Positions 45,934 through 55,470 of a DNA stretch of 64,000 nucleotides are shown here, one piece after another (positions within the stretch are counted from its first letter, which is position 1; every line of letters starts with the position of its first letter). Origin of the DNA: Pseudoxanthomonas sp. JBR18 (lineage in GTDB: Bacteria; Pseudomonadota; Gammaproteobacteria; Xanthomonadales; Xanthomonadaceae). The notes below the pieces were generated by a model. It made no database searches and was not told where the DNA came from. It was given only the letters and a program-made list of their open reading frames with translations. The position numbers and the translations under genes are program-made. The DNA is taken from NCBI RefSeq assembly GCF_028198165.1, contig NZ_CP116339.1, positions 3,851,001 through 3,915,000 on the forward strand. Direction: 5' to 3'.

Positions 45934-46511
45934 AACACGTTGCACCGCCTGGCCGCAGGGTCTTTTCGGATTCCAAAACGATGACGCAATGGACCGAGCA
46001 CACGCCCCAAGCGTAGAGACGGCTCTATTGTGCTCCCGTAGACGGCCATCCAGCCGTGGGGTTCAACCCTACGGTGTGCAGACTCAATGCCCTGCTGAGC
46101 ACTGCTAGCCAAGGGGGCGTCACTTCCTCCCCGGGTGCGGATTAATCAGGTGACTGGCCCGAATTCTCGTGCGCGCTCTATCGTGGCGCCCTGCCGGCAG
46201 CACATGATGGAGGCAGACACCGGTCATCGATAGCGGCCTGACACGTGGATCGTCAGCCTGCGCTCGCCAATTCCGTGCTTACCGGCTTTGGGACGTGGGT
46301 GGCTGTCTGTGCCAGGCGTACATCCTTAGCCCATGCCGTGGATAGTCAGGCTGGAGGCTTCCAGCGAGACGAATGACGTGCATAAGGGGACTTGTCCAGG
46401 TCCTCTGCCATCGTTCTGACGGCTGGGGCTAGTCTGCGAACCGCTCATGCTCAGAGCGGCATTTAAGCCAGCGGGTCATTCTACGGTGAGGTCTAAAACT
46501 CTGTCTTCAGT
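45934..46511. other. Intergenic region, no gene seen
   Basis: About 580 bases between the hypothetical and the mgtC-like pseudogene, with no convincing gene. Also nothing solid in 45432-45672, which must hold the GH13 operon promoter. Confidence 0.45.
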
Positions 46512-46975
46512 CTAGTTTTCGACTCCGACGAGCCATCCAAGAAGACCCATGACAAAGACGCATAGCAGCGTGACCCCTGCCGCCAAGATATATTGGTCCA
46601 AGCCTACGGCGATACCGATGGCAGCTGACATGATCAAGCCAGCCGAGGTCGTAAGCCCTTGATCTTGTCACGCGCGTGACTTCGGAAGATATTGCCCGCC
46701 GCCAGAAAGCCCACGGCCGATACAGTGGCTTCGATTAGGCGAACCGGGTCCACCCGGAGCATGGCGCGATAGTCTTCGGAGCTGAATCGCTGCGCGAGCA
46801 CGTCGCCCAGCCCAACGATCAGTGCAGCGGCGCCGGCTACGAGCATGTTGGTCCGGAGGCCGGCGGAGCGGTTCGAGGCTTCACGCTCTAGGCCCAACAT
46901 TGCTCCCAACACCATCGCGGTGGCCACGCGCCCGAGCAAGGCAAAATTTTGAATGACATCGTTGTCGACTGACAT
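46512..46975 (-). pseudogene. MgtC/SapB-like gene with frameshift
   Basis: The first ~108 residues (VATAMVLGAMLGLEREASNR...TVSAVGFLAAGNIF) match MgtC/SapB inner-membrane proteins. The frame breaks in 'KIKGL' near 46655 and the frame resumes one base off, giving a normal C-terminus 'TTSAGLIMSAAIGIAVGLD...' to a stop at 46512. The region totals 464 bases, one short of a whole number of codons, consistent with a single-base deletion (or sequencing error). MgtC proteins aid growth under Mg or acid stress. Confidence 0.8.
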
Positions 46976-47195
46976 CTACACCTCCGGCCCTCGCTGGTTC
47001 TGACTCCGGGCATGTAGATCCCAACGTGCCCGGGGACTGCCTCGCTTTTGGCCAGTGCCCCGCCTAGCTGCGCCTCTCAGCCCCAATGAACTCGAGACCC
47101 CTTGCGCCTACCGTGTCGCAGACTTATTTTCAAAGATCCATCGACGCCCATGGCCTCAGCGGTCACCAACCCAGACCAGAAACGCGACAGTGCAG

Positions 47196-47423
47196 TCAAC
47201 GGCGATGCCACCTGCCATCTTCGCCCTTTTGGTAGCTCTTCTTTACCGCCGCCCATGCGACACGATGCGAGGCCTCTTCGCGGGATTCATCGCCGCGCCG
47301 CTCAGAAGAGTTTTCGTACTGTTCCCAAGCGCTATTGAACGCATCCTTATAGATCACCTGGGCGTGGCTAGGCGTATGGCTCTTGACTGACTCTGGCAGT
47401 TCTTCTCTGGTCTTATAAGGCAT
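47196..47423 (-). CDS. chaB: ChaB family protein
   Basis: A 75-aa protein with the ChaB-type pattern: MPYKTREELPESVKSHTPSHAQ, then FNSAWEQY and 'REEASHRVAWAAVKKSYQKG' ending GRWHR. AAGGAG site upstream. ChaB is a putative regulator of the Na+/Ca2+-H+ antiporter ChaA; its role is not settled. Confidence 0.85.
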   Translation of the reverse strand: MPYKTREELPESVKSHTPSHAQVIYKDAFNSAWEQYENSSERRGDESREEASHRVAWAAVKKSYQKGEDGRWHRR

Positions 47424-48088
47424 TGCAGAGACTCCTTGATACGGATGCTAGAAGAACGGGCAGCGATGCAGCATCGCCCAGTGGCTACCACATAAGGAAG
47501 CGCACTGGACGTGTTACGGGAATGAAAGTTCAGCGTCCGCGTCGTACACACCGCGTTTAGGTCTGCGCGTTCAGGCGCGGCCAGGACAACGTCACGTAAG
47601 GCGGTCATCTGCACCACCCGGATCACCCTCCGCCAGGCTTGGTAGCGCTGCATCGACCAGCCCACCACGCACTGCGAAGAGATTCGGAACTATGCAAAGA
47701 TAGACCTGGATCGGGTTCGACGCCTCCTCGGGAGGCGGAGCGCGAACCGGACTGCTCGGGAGAAGGCCGGCGAAGCTTGGGGGATGAAGCAGAGCGCTTG
47801 CTGGCGCCGATGGAGCGGGATTTGATCGGCGCCATCCGCCGGCAATGATCATCCGCTCCTGGACAAATGCCTAGAGGCATCAAGAATCGGATACGGCCAA
47901 GGTGACGCTTCGACTACTTCACGGCTACGCAACGTGGCGGTGACGCCGAGACCTTCAGACCGTCAGTCTTATCACGCTATCGGCGATGCATAGGGTTCCA
48001 GCCTCGATGGCAAGCGCGGAGTCTGGTGCTTTGAAGGCACCGGAAGCCATTTGAACTGAGGTGCAGTGCTTTCCGTGATCCCTTTCAA
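47424..48088. other. Gene-poor region before the transposon end
   Basis: About 665 bases. Only short, shadow-like readings are present. It includes the boundary between the chaB area and the transposition module, with no clear target-site duplication seen. Confidence 0.4.
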
Positions 48089-48114
48089 TGTCCGCTTTCG
48101 GGCAGATGCGGACA
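48089..48114. repeat. Short inverted repeat TGTCCGC / GCGGACA
   Basis: Perfect 7-base arms with a 12-base spacer. Similar TGTCCGC-type repeats recur between genes in Gammaproteobacteria. It is about 65 bases outside the transposon-like repeats and its role is unclear. Confidence 0.35.
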
Positions 48115-48178
48115 GCCGCCCTACCCTCGATAACGCCCCCTAATCGCGCCATCAGCTCCAGAAAATGATGAAGCAGGT

Positions 48179-48224
48179 GGGGGGATAGCGGTCGCGCTTC
48201 CGGATGGGGGGATGGCGGTCGCGC
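48179..48224. repeat. Two 19-base direct repeats at a transposon end
   Basis: GGGGGGATAGCGGTCGCGC (48179-48197) and GGGGGGATGGCGGTCGCGC (48206-48224), 27 bases apart, 18 of 19 identical. They lie directly against the tniQ stop. Tn7- and Tn5053-type elements carry repeated transposase-binding sites at their ends, so this likely marks the left end. The matching sites at the other end were not found. Confidence 0.6.
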
Positions 48225-48227
48225 CTC

Positions 48228-49115
48228 TCAGCGTTCCAGCTTTCGCAATCGAGCCGAGCGAGCTTGCCAGCGTGCACTGGATATCGTCGCGGTAATTCCG
48301 GCGATCTTCGAGGCACAATCGTCGTATCCGCGTAATCGCCAGCGCCTCTGCAGCCAGAGCCATGCTTCGGGCGGCCACTGTGGGAGCGCGGTGGCCACGC
48401 CTTTTCGTATGGCGAGCCAAGCCTGCCATGCGGCGTACAAAGCTGACAAACGATCTGCCGGGGCTAACATTCCAATCCTGCTCGGAGTTCCAGATTTGTA
48501 AGAGTGTCTCAGACCCGTCCTAATCCATCCCTTCTCTGCAAGAACCCATTCATAACCAGCACTGGCAGTTGGACCCCACTCAACTCCCCAGTTCCGCCCA
48601 GCTGCCAGAGCCAAGTCCCTGCGCAGCAAGCGTTCAATGAAGCCGAGTCGACTGCTATCGCGCCATTCTTCTAGCCATTCGTTCCAGCATGACAGTTCGG
48701 TGTCCCTGGCGATGCTGATCTGTTCTGTGGGAGCACGATGGCAAAGAAGCAGCCCATGCTCCATGCAGCAGATGGTCCTCACATCGATCCAATGCGCGAG
48801 CACAGGGTGCCGAACACCGGATTGCGCCTCTGCTACACACAGAGGGCAGCAGATTTTCCGCCATTCAGGGGCGATTCGACAATCAACGGATATGTCGAGC
48901 ACGCGTCCCAATCCCACAGGCAAGCCCGACCAGGCCTTTTTACGCATTGGCCGCTCAGGCTCTCCGGGATCGCAGCCACACCACGACCACCACTCAGTCT
49001 CTTCAAGTGCGAGGCGAAGTCGAGTAGCGTCAAGCCAGGAGTGTACGCTCTCCCCCTTATAGACACTTGCAAATACTGGAAGGTCCGATATCTCCATATC
49101 AGTATTCTCCGCCAA
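48228..49115 (-). CDS. tniQ: TniQ-family target-site protein
   Basis: A 295-aa TniQ protein. It carries Cys-rich zinc motifs CCPLCVAE and CCMEHGLLLCHR and HTH-like C-terminal segments. In Tn7- and Tn5053-like elements TniQ (TnsD-related) helps choose the target site. Its start overlaps the end of the TniB gene. Confidence 0.82.
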   Translation of the reverse strand: MAENTDMEISDLPVFASVYKGESVHSWLDATRLRLALEETEWWSWCGCDPGEPERPMRKKAWSGLPVGLGRVLDISVDCRIAPEWRKICCPLCVAEAQSGVRHPVLAHWIDVRTICCMEHGLLLCHRAPTEQISIARDTELSCWNEWLEEWRDSSRLGFIERLLRRDLALAAGRNWGVEWGPTASAGYEWVLAEKGWIRTGLRHSYKSGTPSRIGMLAPADRLSALYAAWQAWLAIRKGVATALPQWPPEAWLWLQRRWRLRGYDDCASKIAGITATISSARWQARSARLRKLER

Positions 49116-49968
49116 GATGTCCGTGATTTAGTGAGATCTCGAGTAGATCAAGATCAATTCGCGGCAGCTTTTTTCTTACCGCTATCCTCTTGGCTCCAGA
49201 AATCACCTCTAAAATCTTCGCCGTGGAGCAGCAGCCATGCGCCATCAGCCACCTAACGGTGGCCTGGTCATCTAGTCCTGACGATTGAGGTAGACCTAGT
49301 TCTTTGTCGACGCTGATTAGAAACGATCGAAGTGCCTGGGACTCTACCCATATCGGAATTTCAATGCGCATGAAACGAGAATGCAATTGCTCGTCAGCGG
49401 CCAGTACGTTGACTAGGTTCATGGTGGAGGCGATAGAGATCGTCACTCCGCGATTAGATATTGCCTTAATTAAAGCTAAGGTTTGCTGCTGCGTCGACCT
49501 GCCTGCATTAAGGAGGTTACCCGCCTCATCTATCAATACTTGCTTGACTCCCGACGATGTGAGCAAGTTCAGGGCTGTTTCGCAAAGCGCGGATGGTCTT
49601 CTAACCACATATCCACCTGGCAGACACGCGTCTATGAGCGAACGCGCCAGTTTGCTATGGTGCCCGTCGAAAGGAGCTTCAACGTAGATGACCTCCTTTT
49701 GCCTAGCTCCAGGTTCGTCCGATGGTGGGGCCACTTGCTCCAGATAGTGCATCTGTATACGCGTCTTCCCGCAGCCTGGCGCTGCAGCGAGATGAACGCA
49801 CTTTGGGCGATCCCGCCCAGCTTCAGACCTTCGTAGGTGGCTGGCGATCTTGAGATAGGTGACCGCCGCAGGGTGTGGAATGAAGCGAAACATGTGTTCG
49901 AGATTGCTCGTTGTTCCGCATGATGGACCGCCTGGATCGGTCGAAACCTCCCGTTTGCTTCGCATCAT
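49099..49968 (-). CDS. tniB: TniB-type AAA ATPase transposition protein
   Basis: A 289-aa AAA+ ATPase: Walker A AAPGCGKT at about residues 62-69, Walker B-like VLIDEAGNL near 144 and sensor region 'ISIASTMNL'. TniB/TnsC assembles on target DNA and activates the TniA transposase. The start overlaps the transposase stop (ATGA). Confidence 0.85.
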   Translation of the reverse strand: MMRSKREVSTDPGGPSCGTTSNLEHMFRFIPHPAAVTYLKIASHLRRSEAGRDRPKCVHLAAAPGCGKTRIQMHYLEQVAPPSDEPGARQKEVIYVEAPFDGHHSKLARSLIDACLPGGYVVRRPSALCETALNLLTSSGVKQVLIDEAGNLLNAGRSTQQQTLALIKAISNRGVTISIASTMNLVNVLAADEQLHSRFMRIEIPIWVESQALRSFLISVDKELGLPQSSGLDDQATVRWLMAHGCCSTAKILEVISGAKRIAVRKKLPRIDLDLLEISLNHGHLGGEY

Positions 49969-51797
49969 TTGACCAACCCATCATTCCAGTCAAACGCGGT
50001 GACTACTTTGGTGTAGTCGACCTCTGGAACGGATGATTCCGACTCCAGCGCGGGGGTTCTAGCGATCTTTCTCCTGGCCGCTTTAGATGTCGATTCCGCC
50101 TGGAGCTGAATTCCCCTCTGTCTACGAATGGATTCAAAAAGCTCACTCTCTTCGGATGCGAGCTTTCCCTTCGCTTTCAATTCAGCCCTGGCCTCCCGCA
50201 ACTCCCAGAGCGAGAACGCTCCTTGCGATCTGTCTAATAGCGGAACATCTAGAAATCCATTGCCCTGCTGCAAGTAAATCTTGGTGAGGTCTCGTTGACT
50301 GAAGTGAATTCGATGATCTTTATGATCGTTGATGAGGGGCGTTAAGCAAGGGTCCCAGTACTGGAGCCCATGAATCATTATTCCTGCCCGACTGACTTTT
50401 CGGAGGGCGGAGGGTAGAAACCCGGTCACAAATGATCGGGCATCACCGATCATGGCAGGAATAATCGGATGGCCATCAGCGCTGCGCCACGCCGCATCCC
50501 ATGCCGCAGCTGGCGTCAGCCCGCCCAGCCCCTTATGTGGCCGATTATGATATTTTCCGGCGACCTCCTCCGCAAGCCATCGCTCAAGATCGCGGAACGA
50601 CATCGTCGCTCGCTTTTCAGACTGATAGCTTCCCCTCGCCTTTACGTTAGAGAAAGTCGTTCCCGGCAAAAGATGGACTGCCCCCATCATTGTGCCAATC
50701 ACACGTTCGACATACGCACCGTAATGAGGACTCTTTACCGGGCGCTCTTGGATGCGGATTCCATAGCGCTCGCACTGGGCCTTTACATCCTTCGCCTGAA
50801 ACGTCTTTGCATTGTCCCAATGAATGCATTCAATCTTCCCGAACATCGGGTAGGTGACATCAAGCCCAAGCCGCTTAAGCCACGATTGCTTCGGAAAAGA
50901 CGCATGCTCTAATGCATGCGCGACAGACGTCTGATTAGGCACATCAAAGCTTAAATAGTATCCGAGAATGCAACGGGTATAGACATCGATCGCTACAGTT
51001 ATCCAGGGCCTGCCGATTGGCTTCCTAGTCACTGCCGAAACGACGATAAGATCAATCAAGGCATGGTCGATCTGTACCGCCTCCAGTGATCTTGAAACCT
51101 TTAATCCCGAGATTGACGGCGCCTGCAATGCATGAGCATCGTGTCTTCCCAGACGCGCTTTCGCGATATGCATCGGTTCCTGGCTGGCGATTCGCACACG
51201 CACAGCCTTCCTGCTAGGTGCACGGACCCCCGCCTCGCGCGCCAGTTCTTCCGCGCGGCGGACGACAGACATGAAGCTACGCCGCTCCCGGGCCAAATAG
51301 ACTTCATTGATTGCGCTATCGATCAAGCTCTCAACGATCGGTGCTAACCGTCGACTCCCCGGAGTTGGTCCTGGAGTTGATGCGAGCTGCGACGCTGGCA
51401 TTGGGTTCTCACGATGAGCCCTCAACCGGCGTCGGACGGTGCGCGGATGCACGCCCATTTGGCTAGCAACTTCAACGCAATCTGCCAGTTTGACAGTACC
51501 GGTACTTTTCTCTAACAAGCTCACAAGCGCCTCATACCACTTGGTTGCCTCACGTTCCTTCTCTGGGTCTGAATCACTTGGGGCTCTGATGCTCTTTTGC
51601 GGGGTAGGTGAGCGGAAGGGCTCGATCATGCTGACATCCGCCCAGATGAACTCGGACGTGCCTTCGACCCTTAGATGGACGCGCCCTTTGGCATGAACGC
51701 CCACTACCACTACCGCCCGACCTCCACATACAGCGAGCAGGCCTTTCTTGATCCGCAAATCTGGAGCAACTCTGGCAACTCGATTTGGTCTCACCAT
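49965..51797 (-). CDS. tniA: DDE transposase, TniA/TnsB type
   Basis: A 610-aa Mu/Tn7-type integrase-fold transposase. HTH segments (about residues 105-130, GVHPRTVRRRLR) precede a rve core with Asp 244 in VQIDHALID, Asp 328 in IHWDNAK and Glu 364 in AYVERVIG; the Mu C-terminal beta-barrel follows. The order is tniA-tniB-tniQ in one leftward operon. No TniR resolvase gene is seen in this window. Confidence 0.87.
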   Translation of the reverse strand: MVRPNRVARVAPDLRIKKGLLAVCGGRAVVVVGVHAKGRVHLRVEGTSEFIWADVSMIEPFRSPTPQKSIRAPSDSDPEKEREATKWYEALVSLLEKSTGTVKLADCVEVASQMGVHPRTVRRRLRAHRENPMPASQLASTPGPTPGSRRLAPIVESLIDSAINEVYLARERRSFMSVVRRAEELAREAGVRAPSRKAVRVRIASQEPMHIAKARLGRHDAHALQAPSISGLKVSRSLEAVQIDHALIDLIVVSAVTRKPIGRPWITVAIDVYTRCILGYYLSFDVPNQTSVAHALEHASFPKQSWLKRLGLDVTYPMFGKIECIHWDNAKTFQAKDVKAQCERYGIRIQERPVKSPHYGAYVERVIGTMMGAVHLLPGTTFSNVKARGSYQSEKRATMSFRDLERWLAEEVAGKYHNRPHKGLGGLTPAAAWDAAWRSADGHPIIPAMIGDARSFVTGFLPSALRKVSRAGIMIHGLQYWDPCLTPLINDHKDHRIHFSQRDLTKIYLQQGNGFLDVPLLDRSQGAFSLWELREARAELKAKGKLASEESELFESIRRQRGIQLQAESTSKAARRKIARTPALESESSVPEVDYTKVVTAFDWNDGLVK

Positions 51798-52237
51798 CGT
51801 TCAGCCCTCAGGCCGAAGACAGAAACCGCCCAGCCCTCTTGACGACGGGAGACTAAAGTGGGAGGCTGAAATCAATCGGGCAACGAACCGATGTTTTTCT
51901 GAATGGCTCGGGCGGCAACCCGGGCCATTTTTCATTTCAGCCGGGACGGCTGCTGAATTAGGCCACGCTAATGACTCCCGACGCTTTGGTTTCGGGCGTG
52001 ATAGCACATGGCAGGCGCGCGATCAAATACAAGCCGTTGAAACGCATGTATTTTTTGCCAAGTTTTGCTGAAAAAGTGAATGCTTTTTCCAATATCGATA
52101 TCTGGGCGATATCACTTACGGCGACAGGCCCATCACGTTCCAAGATCGCGTCCTTGTTCGCAGATTCGCGCTAAGTTGCCGCCCCTGCCTTTTAGATGCA
52201 CGAAGTCAGTTGGTCCGTCATGGAGCAATAGCGATTC
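51798..52237. other. Region upstream of tniA, possible transposon end
   Basis: About 440 bases. It must hold the tniA promoter. I searched by eye for the reverse complement of the 19-base repeats and did not find it, so the far end of the element may lie elsewhere. A 67-codon plus-strand reading at 51971-52174 (MTPDALVSGVIAHGR...) looks like a possible protein fragment but has no site. Confidence 0.4.
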
Positions 52238-52259
52238 TAACTTACTGTTTTATAAGTTA
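52238..52259. promoter_or_regulatory. TAACTTA/TAAGTTA inverted repeat before copA
   Basis: TAACTTA (52238-52244) and TAAGTTA (52253-52259), eight-base spacer, about 120 bases upstream of the copA start. It may be a regulator site for copAB or a promoter element; uncertain. Confidence 0.35.
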
Positions 52260-52379
52260 AATTTCGCCAGTGACAGAGATTAGGAACAGCGACAGTTTGC
52301 GTGCGCTTGCCGGATTGACTGGACCAGACTCCAGACTTCGCATACTTGATGTCCTTCCTTGCTCACGTGTGCTGTGCCC

Positions 52380-54236
52380 ATGGATGCTCCGCGCCATCCC
52401 GTCTCTGTTGGTCGACGACGCTTTGTCACGGGCGCTGGTGGCTTGCTCGCCGTCGGTCCGTCCTTGCTGCCCGGGCTGGCGCGAGCCAAGGCGCCAATTT
52501 CGCCGTCCGCGCCGGAAGTTCCTGTTCTGTCTGGCACCGAGTTCAAACTGTCCATCGGCGCATTGCCGGTCAACATCACCGGCAAGCCTGCCCATGCGGT
52601 GGCCATCAATGGCTCCTTGCCAGGTCCGACGCTGCACTGGCGCCAAGGCGACCAGGTCACCTTGCAGGTCTCCAACCAGCTTGGGGTCGACACCTCGCTG
52701 CATTGGCACGGCATCATCCTGCCGGCGACGATGGATGGCGTCCCGGGCCTGAGCTTCCGTGGAATATCCCCTTCAGAATCATATCTTTATCGCTTCAACT
52801 TGAACCAATCCGGGACGTACTGGTACCACGCCCATTCCAGCCTGCAGGAGGCCAAGGGCGCCTACGGCGCGATCGTGGTCAAGCCTGATGGTCCGGACCC
52901 GGATGGGGCCACGCACGACCACGTACTGCTCCTATCGGACTGGAGCGACGAGGATCCGCACGCCATCGTGCGCAAGCTCAAGCTGCAGGCCGATTACTAC
53001 AACCGCCACAAGTGCACCGTCGGTGATTTCATCCACGACGCGCGCGCCGGGGGCCTCAAGGCGGCGCTGGATGACCGTCTGATGTGGGGCTCGATGCGCA
53101 TGAGCCCGACTGATCTGGCCGACGTCACCGGCCTCACCTATACCTACCTGGTCAACGGGGCCAGCCCGGATGCGAACTGGAGCGGTCTGTTCCAGCGCGG
53201 CGAGCGGGTCCGCCTGCGCTTCATCAATGGCGCGGCGATGACTTTCTTCGATGTGCGCATTCCCGGCTTGAAGATGACGGTGGTCGCCGCCGACGGGCAG
53301 CCCGTGCATCCGGTGAGCGTGGACGAGTTCCGCATCGCGGTCGCACAAACCGTCGATGTCATCGTCCAGCCGGACCAGGACCAGCCCTATACGGTTTTCT
53401 GCCAGTCGATGGACCGCAGTGGTTATGCACGCGCCACGCTCACGCCCCGCCCCGGCCTGCAGGCGCCGATCCCGCCCATGGATCCGCGTCCGATCCTGAC
53501 CATGGCCGACATGGGCATGGGGGGAATGGGCCACATGGGCATGGGCGGCATGTCGATGCCTGCCACGTCTGCGCCCTCCTCGTCCGCAAGCCCGCACCAG
53601 ATGGCGATGGGACATGGCCAGAAGGGGCACCACGACATGGCGGGGATGGACCACGGCAACATGCAACACGGCGCCATGGCCGGGATGGATCACGGCAACA
53701 TGCAGCAAGACGGAATGATCCAGCACCCGGCCAGCGAGTCCAACAATCCGGCGGTGGACATGCAGACCATGACCCCGACGCGGGCCCTGGACCAACCCGG
53801 CATCGGCCTGCGCGACAACGGCCGCCGGGTGTTGACCGATGCCGACCTGCACAGCCGCTTCGACGATCCCGATCCGCGCGAACCGGGCCGCGAGATCCAG
53901 TTGCACCTGACCGGCAACATGGAGCGCTACGTGTGGGGTTTCGACGGCATCCCGTTCTCCAAGGCCGCCCCGATCCGGCTGAACTACGGCGAACGCGTGC
54001 GCATCGTGCTGGTGAACGACACGATGATGGAACATCCCATCCACCTGCACGGGATGTGGAGCGACCAGGAAAGTGCCGATGGCCAGTTCCAGGTCCGCCG
54101 GCACACCGTCAGCGTGCCGCCTGGCAGCATCCGCAGCTATCGGGTCAGTGCCGACGCGCTCGGGCGCTGGGCGTATCACTGTCATATGCTTCTGCACATG
54201 GAACTGGGCATGTTCCGCGAGGTGCACGTCGCATGA
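52380..54236 (+). CDS. copA: Copper-resistance multicopper oxidase CopA
   Basis: A 618-aa multicopper oxidase (PcoA/CopA type). A twin-arginine signal GRRRFVTGAGGLLAV sends it to the periplasm. Copper motifs: SLHWHGIILP, GTYWYHAHSS, MEHPIHLHGMWS and WAYHCHMLLHMELGMF (type 1 ligands). A Met-rich stretch near residues 370-460 (MGMGGMGHMGMGG) binds Cu. It oxidises Cu(I). An upstream TTG gives a longer form, but ATG 52380 suits the TAT signal. Coupled to copB. Confidence 0.92.
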   Translation: MDAPRHPVSVGRRRFVTGAGGLLAVGPSLLPGLARAKAPISPSAPEVPVLSGTEFKLSIGALPVNITGKPAHAVAINGSLPGPTLHWRQGDQVTLQVSNQLGVDTSLHWHGIILPATMDGVPGLSFRGISPSESYLYRFNLNQSGTYWYHAHSSLQEAKGAYGAIVVKPDGPDPDGATHDHVLLLSDWSDEDPHAIVRKLKLQADYYNRHKCTVGDFIHDARAGGLKAALDDRLMWGSMRMSPTDLADVTGLTYTYLVNGASPDANWSGLFQRGERVRLRFINGAAMTFFDVRIPGLKMTVVAADGQPVHPVSVDEFRIAVAQTVDVIVQPDQDQPYTVFCQSMDRSGYARATLTPRPGLQAPIPPMDPRPILTMADMGMGGMGHMGMGGMSMPATSAPSSSASPHQMAMGHGQKGHHDMAGMDHGNMQHGAMAGMDHGNMQQDGMIQHPASESNNPAVDMQTMTPTRALDQPGIGLRDNGRRVLTDADLHSRFDDPDPREPGREIQLHLTGNMERYVWGFDGIPFSKAAPIRLNYGERVRIVLVNDTMMEHPIHLHGMWSDQESADGQFQVRRHTVSVPPGSIRSYRVSADALGRWAYHCHMLLHMELGMFREVHVA

Positions 54237-55255
54237 GCCGCCTCCCGACTCGTTCCTTGCTCGCCGCTACGTTGGCGCTTTTCGCAGGTGAAGCCCTGGC
54301 GCAGCAGCACGATCATGCCGCCATGCACATGCAGGATGTGACGCCGCAGGATGACGCATCCACGGCATCGGTCGATGCCGATCAGGCGTCATCCACCTCC
54401 GCCCATTCGCATCACGCTGGCATGCCGATGCCGATGCCGATGCCGATGCAGCATGATGACCAGCCGCAGGCAGCACAGACACCGCCGCCCATGCCGGCAG
54501 AACACGCCATGCACGAGGGCATGGACATGCACGACATGCATGCCGTTCCCGCCGCCCTGCCCCGGCCCACACCTGAGGAACTGGCCGCGGCGTTCCCGGA
54601 TGTGGGCGACGCCCACATGGCCACGCACATGGATGACGACCCCACCGTGGCCGTGTTCCGGGGCGATCGCCTGGAGCGAATGGACGGCGGCATCGCGGCC
54701 TGGGACGCACGCGTCGGCATTGGCGGCAGCTTCGACAGGTTCTGGCTGCGCGCCGAAGGCGAGCGCCCGCGCGGCGGCCCTGGCGAGGGCGATGTCGAAT
54801 TGCAATGGACCCACGCCACCGGCCCGTGGTGGGACCGCGCGGTGTCGCTGCGCCACGATTTCGGTCCCGGCCCTTCACGGCAATGGCTGGGCGTGGGCGT
54901 GATCGGGCTGGCGCCGTACAAGTTCGAGCTCGAGGCACACGTCTATGTCGGCAGCCATGGGCTGGCTGCGCGCACCGAAGCCGAGTACGAGGTGCTGCTG
55001 ACCAACCGGCTCGTCCTGACCCCGCGCGTGGAACTCAACGCCTTTGGTCGCGACGACCGGGCCAATGGCATCGGCAAGGGCCTGAGCAACGGTGAAGCGG
55101 GTCTGCGCTTGCGCTACGAATTCACCCGTGAATTCGCGCCCTACGTGGGCTACAGCTGGACGCGCAAGGTCGGCAACACTGCCGATCTTGCGCGCGAGAC
55201 CGGCGAGCCGGTGCTCGACCATGGCTGGGTCGCGGGCGTGCGTCTCTGGTTCTAA
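54233..55255 (+). CDS. copB: Copper-resistance outer-membrane protein CopB
   Basis: A 340-aa CopB/PcoB protein. The ATG overlaps the copA stop (ATGA). Signal peptide (MSRLPTRSLLAATLALF...ALA), then a His/Met-rich linker (SHHAGMPMPMPMPMQ), then a C-terminal beta-barrel ('AWDARVGIGGSFDRFWLR', ending WVAGVRLWF). Exports or sequesters copper at the outer membrane with CopA. A GGCGGC/GCCGCC hairpin lies just after its stop. Confidence 0.9.
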   Translation: MSRLPTRSLLAATLALFAGEALAQQHDHAAMHMQDVTPQDDASTASVDADQASSTSAHSHHAGMPMPMPMPMQHDDQPQAAQTPPPMPAEHAMHEGMDMHDMHAVPAALPRPTPEELAAAFPDVGDAHMATHMDDDPTVAVFRGDRLERMDGGIAAWDARVGIGGSFDRFWLRAEGERPRGGPGEGDVELQWTHATGPWWDRAVSLRHDFGPGPSRQWLGVGVIGLAPYKFELEAHVYVGSHGLAARTEAEYEVLLTNRLVLTPRVELNAFGRDDRANGIGKGLSNGEAGLRLRYEFTREFAPYVGYSWTRKVGNTADLARETGEPVLDHGWVAGVRLWF

Positions 55256-55415
55256 CGCGTCACCACCGGCGGCAGAAGCCGCCTGTTCCTTGAAGTTCGT
55301 TCGCTGCCATCGCGCTGCCGCTCCGCAGCCCTGCCACAGGTAGTGCAGGCGCCGGCCATCCCCACGCGTCGCCCGCCTCACGTTCGACGCTGAACGCGCG
55401 AAGGCCAAACTCTTG

Positions 55416-55437
55416 ACTCTTGACCAGACTCAAGGGT
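55416..55437 (+). promoter_or_regulatory. MerR-type operator and promoter
   Basis: ACTCTTGA-N6-TCAAGGGT (one mismatch in the arms) lies just downstream of a -35-like CTTGAC. This is the classic layout in which a MerR regulator sits in an over-long spacer between -35 and -10. It precedes the MerR gene by about 33 bases and likely serves the MerR gene and the ATPase behind it. Confidence 0.6.
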
Positions 55438-55470
55438 GAGACTACGTGTCTACCCTTGGAGGAGCCGCGC

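Noticed and set aside
47639..47848. Plus-strand reading of 69 codons near chaB
   Set aside because: Arg/Pro-rich, no ribosome site, no homology that I recognise; likely chance.
48228..51797. CRISPR-associated transposon (CAST)
   Set aside because: Has TniABQ-like genes but no cas genes and no repeat-spacer array in the window.
51971..52174. Plus-strand reading of 67 codons upstream of copA
   Set aside because: No ribosome site and unclear start; could be a fragment, not called as a gene.
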